Origin: Wenyingzhuangia sp. 2_MG-2023
Lineage (GTDB): Bacteria > Bacteroidota > Bacteroidia > Flavobacteriales > Flavobacteriaceae
Length of the DNA stretch: 46,633 bases
Direction: 5' to 3'
NCBI RefSeq assembly: GCF_030548295.1
Contig: NZ_JAUOSB010000021.1
Coordinates: 1 to 46,633 of the forward strand
How positions within the stretch are numbered: position 1 is the first letter of the stretch; each line of letters starts with the position of its first letter. Positions 43,550-46,633 of this stretch are shown here, one piece after another. A program made the position numbers and the translations under genes. The notes under the pieces were generated by a model. That model was not told the DNA's origin. It was given only the letters and a program-made list of their open reading frames with translations, and ran no database searches.

Positions 43550-43799
43550 ACTTTCAAATTAAATTTGCTGTAAAGTTACCCCTAAACAAAACCTTTAACA
43601 ATGGACAAAGGTTCATCCGTCAATTTCGGTTTGTTTCTATTTTACAAACATGTTTATTTGTTAAGCATCCGCTATTCATCTAATATTTTGAATAGAACAA
43701 ATCATCATTCAAAAACAATTATCAATAAAAAATAAATTATTAACAACAAAACAGACATATAATTTATATTTTCATAAAAAATTTCCAACTTACATACAT

Positions 43800-45233
43800 A
43801 TGTACAAACAAAAGAGAAAAAAAAGAACTGAATTTTCTTCTAGAAAAGAGTATTTAGAGCATGAATTGTCTATACTAAATTTTAGACGCTGGAAGTTGAA
43901 TTTACCCTTTAGAGACTACTCTATTGAGATTGAAGATCTAGTTCCTGCCATTGCCGCAACTATCGGAAAAGTGGTAATGGTTACCGCTGTAGTTGCTGCT
44001 TTTGCAATTCAATATGGACTAAGTGCTGAATTTATAGCCGAAAATGTTCGTTTTGAGCTTTTGATTGCTGGAATTCTATTTGTTTTTGTTTTTTCTGCAA
44101 TTCTAAATCCTAAAGCTAATTTAGCGGGGACACATGGACCTATGTTGCCACTCATCCCAATCATTGCTCTGGCAGGTGGTCATCCTCTTGCCCTGGGTAT
44201 TCTCATCGGTTTTTTTGGAATCATCCTAAGTATTACCAAAGGAGGTTCTAAACTTATGAATTTAACAGGAATTGGTGTTCGTGGTGGTTTGCTTATTTAT
44301 TTAGGTGCTGTAGGCCTGATTGGTCAAATTAACAAACTAGAAAAATGGGCAGTTTTAGGAGATACCAGTACCATTTCTTTTGTTGTAATTGGATTGACAA
44401 TCTTAATTTATGCCTATTTGGCCAAAGCAGGTAAACGATGGTTGGCCATTCCCCTCTGTTCTTCTATTGCTGGAATTGTAGCTTATGTAATGGGAGCACA
44501 TTTTGAGTTTACTACCTCTCCTGGCTTGCCTCACATGAATCCTATGTGGTGGTGGGGAGAAAATACAGGATGGAAATTAGGATGGCCAGACATCAACAGT
44601 TTTGTGGCTGTTTTACCTTTTGCCATTTTAGCTATTGCAATGTGGACTCCTGACTTTTTAGGTCATCGTGTTTTTCAAGAGCTAAATTATCCTAAAAAAG
44701 CCGACAAAGCATTGATGGATATTGACGATACCATGTCTATTGCTTCTATTAGACAAATTATTGGATCATTCTTAGGTGGTGGAAATATCAGCTCTTCTTG
44801 GGGAACCTATATTATTCCTGCAGCTATTGCCAAAAGACCTATTCCTGGTGGTGCTTTGTTGACCGCTATTTTATGTGTATTGACTTCCGTTTTTGGTTAT
44901 CCTATGGATTTAGCAATGTGGGAACCTGTTTTGAGAATTGCCTTGATTGTAGGAGTGTTTTTACCGCTTTTAGAAGTAGGAATGCAAATGGTAAATAAAC
45001 AAAAAGATGCATTGAGTGCTGGAACTTGTATTTTTGCATGTGCTTTTGTAAACCCCGTTTTTGGTTGGGCATTAAGCATGTTCTTAGATAATTTGGGGTT
45101 GATTGGGGATCATGAAAGAGCCAAAACACTAAACTTAACCGAAAAATTAATCATCCCTGGACTGATGTTCCTAATTTGTATTGTTTCTTTGGCTTTGGTT
45201 GGACAATTGCCTGGAATTCCAGCTCTTCTATAA
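43800..45233 (+). CDS. DUF3360 family membrane transporter
   Basis: This inner-membrane protein has 477 residues and about eleven or twelve hydrophobic spans after a basic N-terminus (KQKRKKRTEF). Sequence such as NPKANLAGTHGPMLPLIPII (about 102-121) resembles SulP and nucleobase-ascorbate type carriers, to which DUF3360 is thought to be related. The substrate is unknown. The N-terminal 40 residues are polar and cytoplasmic. It is monocistronic, with a strong terminator behind. Confidence 0.8.
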   Translation: MYKQKRKKRTEFSSRKEYLEHELSILNFRRWKLNLPFRDYSIEIEDLVPAIAATIGKVVMVTAVVAAFAIQYGLSAEFIAENVRFELLIAGILFVFVFSAILNPKANLAGTHGPMLPLIPIIALAGGHPLALGILIGFFGIILSITKGGSKLMNLTGIGVRGGLLIYLGAVGLIGQINKLEKWAVLGDTSTISFVVIGLTILIYAYLAKAGKRWLAIPLCSSIAGIVAYVMGAHFEFTTSPGLPHMNPMWWWGENTGWKLGWPDINSFVAVLPFAILAIAMWTPDFLGHRVFQELNYPKKADKALMDIDDTMSIASIRQIIGSFLGGGNISSSWGTYIIPAAIAKRPIPGGALLTAILCVLTSVFGYPMDLAMWEPVLRIALIVGVFLPLLEVGMQMVNKQKDALSAGTCIFACAFVNPVFGWALSMFLDNLGLIGDHERAKTLNLTEKLIIPGLMFLICIVSLALVGQLPGIPALL

Positions 45234-45247
45234 CTCCTTTAGACAAC

Positions 45248-45287
45248 AAAAAAGCTATCCTAATTTGTATTTTGGGATAGCTTTTTT
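45248..45287 (+). terminator. Terminator of the DUF3360 gene
   Basis: A 13-bp stem (AAAAAAGCTATCC with GGATAGCTTTTTT) around a 14-base loop begins 15 bases after the stop codon. Confidence 0.85.
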
Positions 45288-45334
45288 CTATGATATATTT
45301 ATGATATGTTCATCCAAAAACAGCAAACAACAAC

Positions 45335-45658
45335 TTACTGATTGATTTGTCTGTACTCTGTAGGAGACATACCTGTTTTCTTTTTAAACACTTTGCTAAA
45401 ATAATAAGGATCTTCAAAATTCATTTCTTGAGCAATTTCTTTAATCGTTTTGGAAGTGGTCTTTAAAAGATGCTGACTGTAATTTATTTGTTTTTGAAGC
45501 AACAATTGACAAGGTGGAAGGCTGTTTTGTTTTTTAGAAAGTTTGCTTAAATATTTTGGTTTTACGCCCAATTCTTTTTCATAAAAAGCAATTTCATGTT
45601 CATTTATAAAATGCTCTTCTATCAAATTTTTAAACTTTTCTAATATCTCCATCCTCAA
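45335..45658 (-). CDS. Stand-alone AraC-type DNA-binding domain
   Basis: This 107-residue protein consists only of the two helix-turn-helix motifs of AraC regulators. The first is about 20-45 (FYEKELGVKPKYLSKLSKK). The second is about 70-92 (IKEIAQEMNFEDPYYFSKVF), followed by KKKTGMSPTEYR. Usual AraC proteins have an additional sensor domain of about 170 residues. None is encoded upstream in any frame, so the gene is either naturally short or an old truncation. Target genes are unknown; the lipoprotein gene upstream on the same strand is a candidate neighbour. Confidence 0.85.
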   Translation of the reverse strand: MRMEILEKFKNLIEEHFINEHEIAFYEKELGVKPKYLSKLSKKQNSLPPCQLLLQKQINYSQHLLKTTSKTIKEIAQEMNFEDPYYFSKVFKKKTGMSPTEYRQINQ

Positions 45659-45722
45659 ATTTATAAAATGATTTTACAATGTTCAAAAAAACAGAACAAT
45701 CGTTTTACAAATATCTTCATTA

Positions 45723-46301
45723 TCAATCCTCAACGTTTAGCGTTGTCAACTCTACAGTGTTTTCCATGTCTGTATGTTTAAAAACGCCAGTTACTGTGGT
45801 CAACCCGTCTTTATTTTGAATAGCCTCAAGTTCTTCACACAAATCACCACAATCTATATGTATTTGATTTAAAATTTGAAATCCATCAGTTCTATTGCCA
45901 GTCACATATAATTCTGAATCTTCTGTATAAGCTTTTCTCAATGTAATTTCAAACTCAGTATCTTCTGCTATTTTTTCTTTAGAAATTAGTTCTTCTAACT
46001 TGTATTTCAAATCACTTCCATCCTGCGGAGGAGCCTCAATTTTAGTTTTTACTACAGAAAGTGTGTAAACATAACCAAACTCATATTCAAAATTTTCAAT
46101 GCTATTGTAAAAAATGCTCCATTTGTCTGTACCTAAATCCTCTCCTCCTTGAGTATTCATAAACAGTCCTGCAAAAGGTCCGTAAGCCACTGTTTTAAAA
46201 TGATTTATTTTTATAATTTCCTTTTCTATGCTGTCATCATTCTTACAAGACAAAGTGATCATAGCAATTACAATTCCTATAAATGTTAATTTTATATTCA
46301 T
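45723..46301 (-). CDS. Lipoprotein, DUF4377-like
   Basis: This 192-residue product has a lipoprotein signal ending ITLSC (Cys19). The region WSIFYNSIENFEYEFGYVYT (about 62-81), followed by YKLEELISKEK (about 100-110), fits the DUF4377 pattern often seen next to HslJ-type domains. Two cysteines in IDCGDLCEEL may form a disulfide. Function is unknown. It is probably exported to the outer membrane. Confidence 0.65.
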   Translation of the reverse strand: MNIKLTFIGIVIAMITLSCKNDDSIEKEIIKINHFKTVAYGPFAGLFMNTQGGEDLGTDKWSIFYNSIENFEYEFGYVYTLSVVKTKIEAPPQDGSDLKYKLEELISKEKIAEDTEFEITLRKAYTEDSELYVTGNRTDGFQILNQIHIDCGDLCEELEAIQNKDGLTTVTGVFKHTDMENTVELTTLNVED

Positions 46302-46633
46302 ACGCTTATTTGTTTTTTAAGTAGATGACATTTTGTTTTATAGGTTGCTTTGAAAAACAATAAAAAGTAAAATCATTTTGTAATTCAGATCTATAGAAAC
46401 GCCTTTTCAAACTCCTCATAGTCAATCCAAAAATAAATTTCACAAAGGCTCATTGCATGTGGAAATGAGGGAGTTATTCTAATTTAACATTAGCTATTTC
46501 AAACAGGTCTAATTGGTGGGTAGCAGACAAACAACCTTTACCTGTAAAGAACACACTGTTTTGACCCCTATAAAACAAGAGTAATCTTTTAAATTTCGGA
46601 TTATTAATTAAGCTGCTTTATTTTTAGTTAAAA
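46302..46633. other. Right end of window, no supported gene
   Basis: A minus-strand frame of about 45 codons ends at a TAA near 46480 but has no start codon and no recognisable motif. The sequence may hold the promoter of the DUF4377-like gene. I see no tRNA, insertion-sequence end or terminator here. Confidence 0.4.

Noticed and set aside
43550-43799. Regulatory element in the gap between the AhpD-like and DUF3360 genes
   Set aside because: The 250 bases are AT-rich, but no perfect promoter box, dyad or small frame stood out.
46302-46500. Partial gene or transposase end on the minus strand at the window edge
   Set aside because: The frame of about 45 codons lacks a start and any known motif, and no inverted repeat marks an insertion sequence.
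1-46633. CRISPR array or prophage
   Set aside because: No regularly spaced direct repeats and no cas, integrase or structural phage genes were seen on either strand.

Overview
The window is chromosomal DNA of a Bacteroidota bacterium, most likely a (marine) member of Flavobacteriaceae. The evidence is AT-rich sequence, genes almost without Shine-Dalgarno sites, several perfect TAnnTTTG -7 promoter boxes (two with TTTG 19 bases upstream), SusC/SusD and Oar-type TonB receptors, FecI/FecR signalling, bacillithiol synthesis (BshB1), and a methionine synthase split into two genes. The genus cannot be fixed from the sequence alone.

Layout. 1-7007: tRNA-Asp, thioredoxin, a metH operon on the minus strand (homocysteine half, an unlisted 33-residue membrane microprotein, then the folate/cobalamin half), then an FMN glutamate-synthase-like protein overlapped by a nitroreductase. 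7194-13975: a secreted protein of unknown function, a GH3 glycosidase, a TPR-LuxR type regulator and a SulP anion transporter without a STAS domain. 14170-22145: a complete SusC/SusD nutrient uptake unit with its own anti-sigma (FecR) and ECF sigma factor, next to a Crp/Fnr-like regulator lacking the usual C-terminal wing. 22216-26405: a PhoD-type phosphatase lipoprotein co-transcribed with an Oar-like TonB receptor. 26661-27263: a YkgJ-type cysteine-cluster protein.

27300-30580 is the accessory part. Three intact genes on the same strand (a membrane-anchored coiled-coil protein, a Fic-domain protein and a class D beta-lactamase) and a 5'-truncated MazF-like toxin remnant are separated by related imperfect palindromic repeats. 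Each gene or remnant is followed by a repeat copy or a repeat-end fragment. The arrangement looks like a gene-cassette array, but no integrase is in the window.

30583-38145: a heavy-metal efflux operon (Cys/His-rich small protein, an RND pump fused to its own TolC-like outer-membrane channel, a lipoprotein adaptor) and molybdate transport genes modBC without modA. 38142-39435: a second nitroreductase and a decayed FrnE/DsbA-like gene. 39611-46301: a PrcB-like lipoprotein, tRNA-His, a bacillithiol deacetylase with a glutathione-peroxidase-like enzyme, a DUF2520 protein overlapping a KdsC-like phosphatase, an AhpD-like protein, a DUF3360 transporter, an AraC-type DNA-binding domain and a DUF4377-like lipoprotein. 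The last 330 bases carry no gene I can support.

How the parts work together: FecI, FecR and the STN domain of SusC form a surface-to-cytoplasm signalling chain controlling nutrient import. The phosphatase and the Oar-like receptor probably liberate and take up a phosphorus-containing ligand. Thioredoxin, bacillithiol synthesis, the peroxidase and the AhpD-like protein serve thiol and peroxide homeostasis. The metal pump, Fic protein and beta-lactamase are defence or stress functions.
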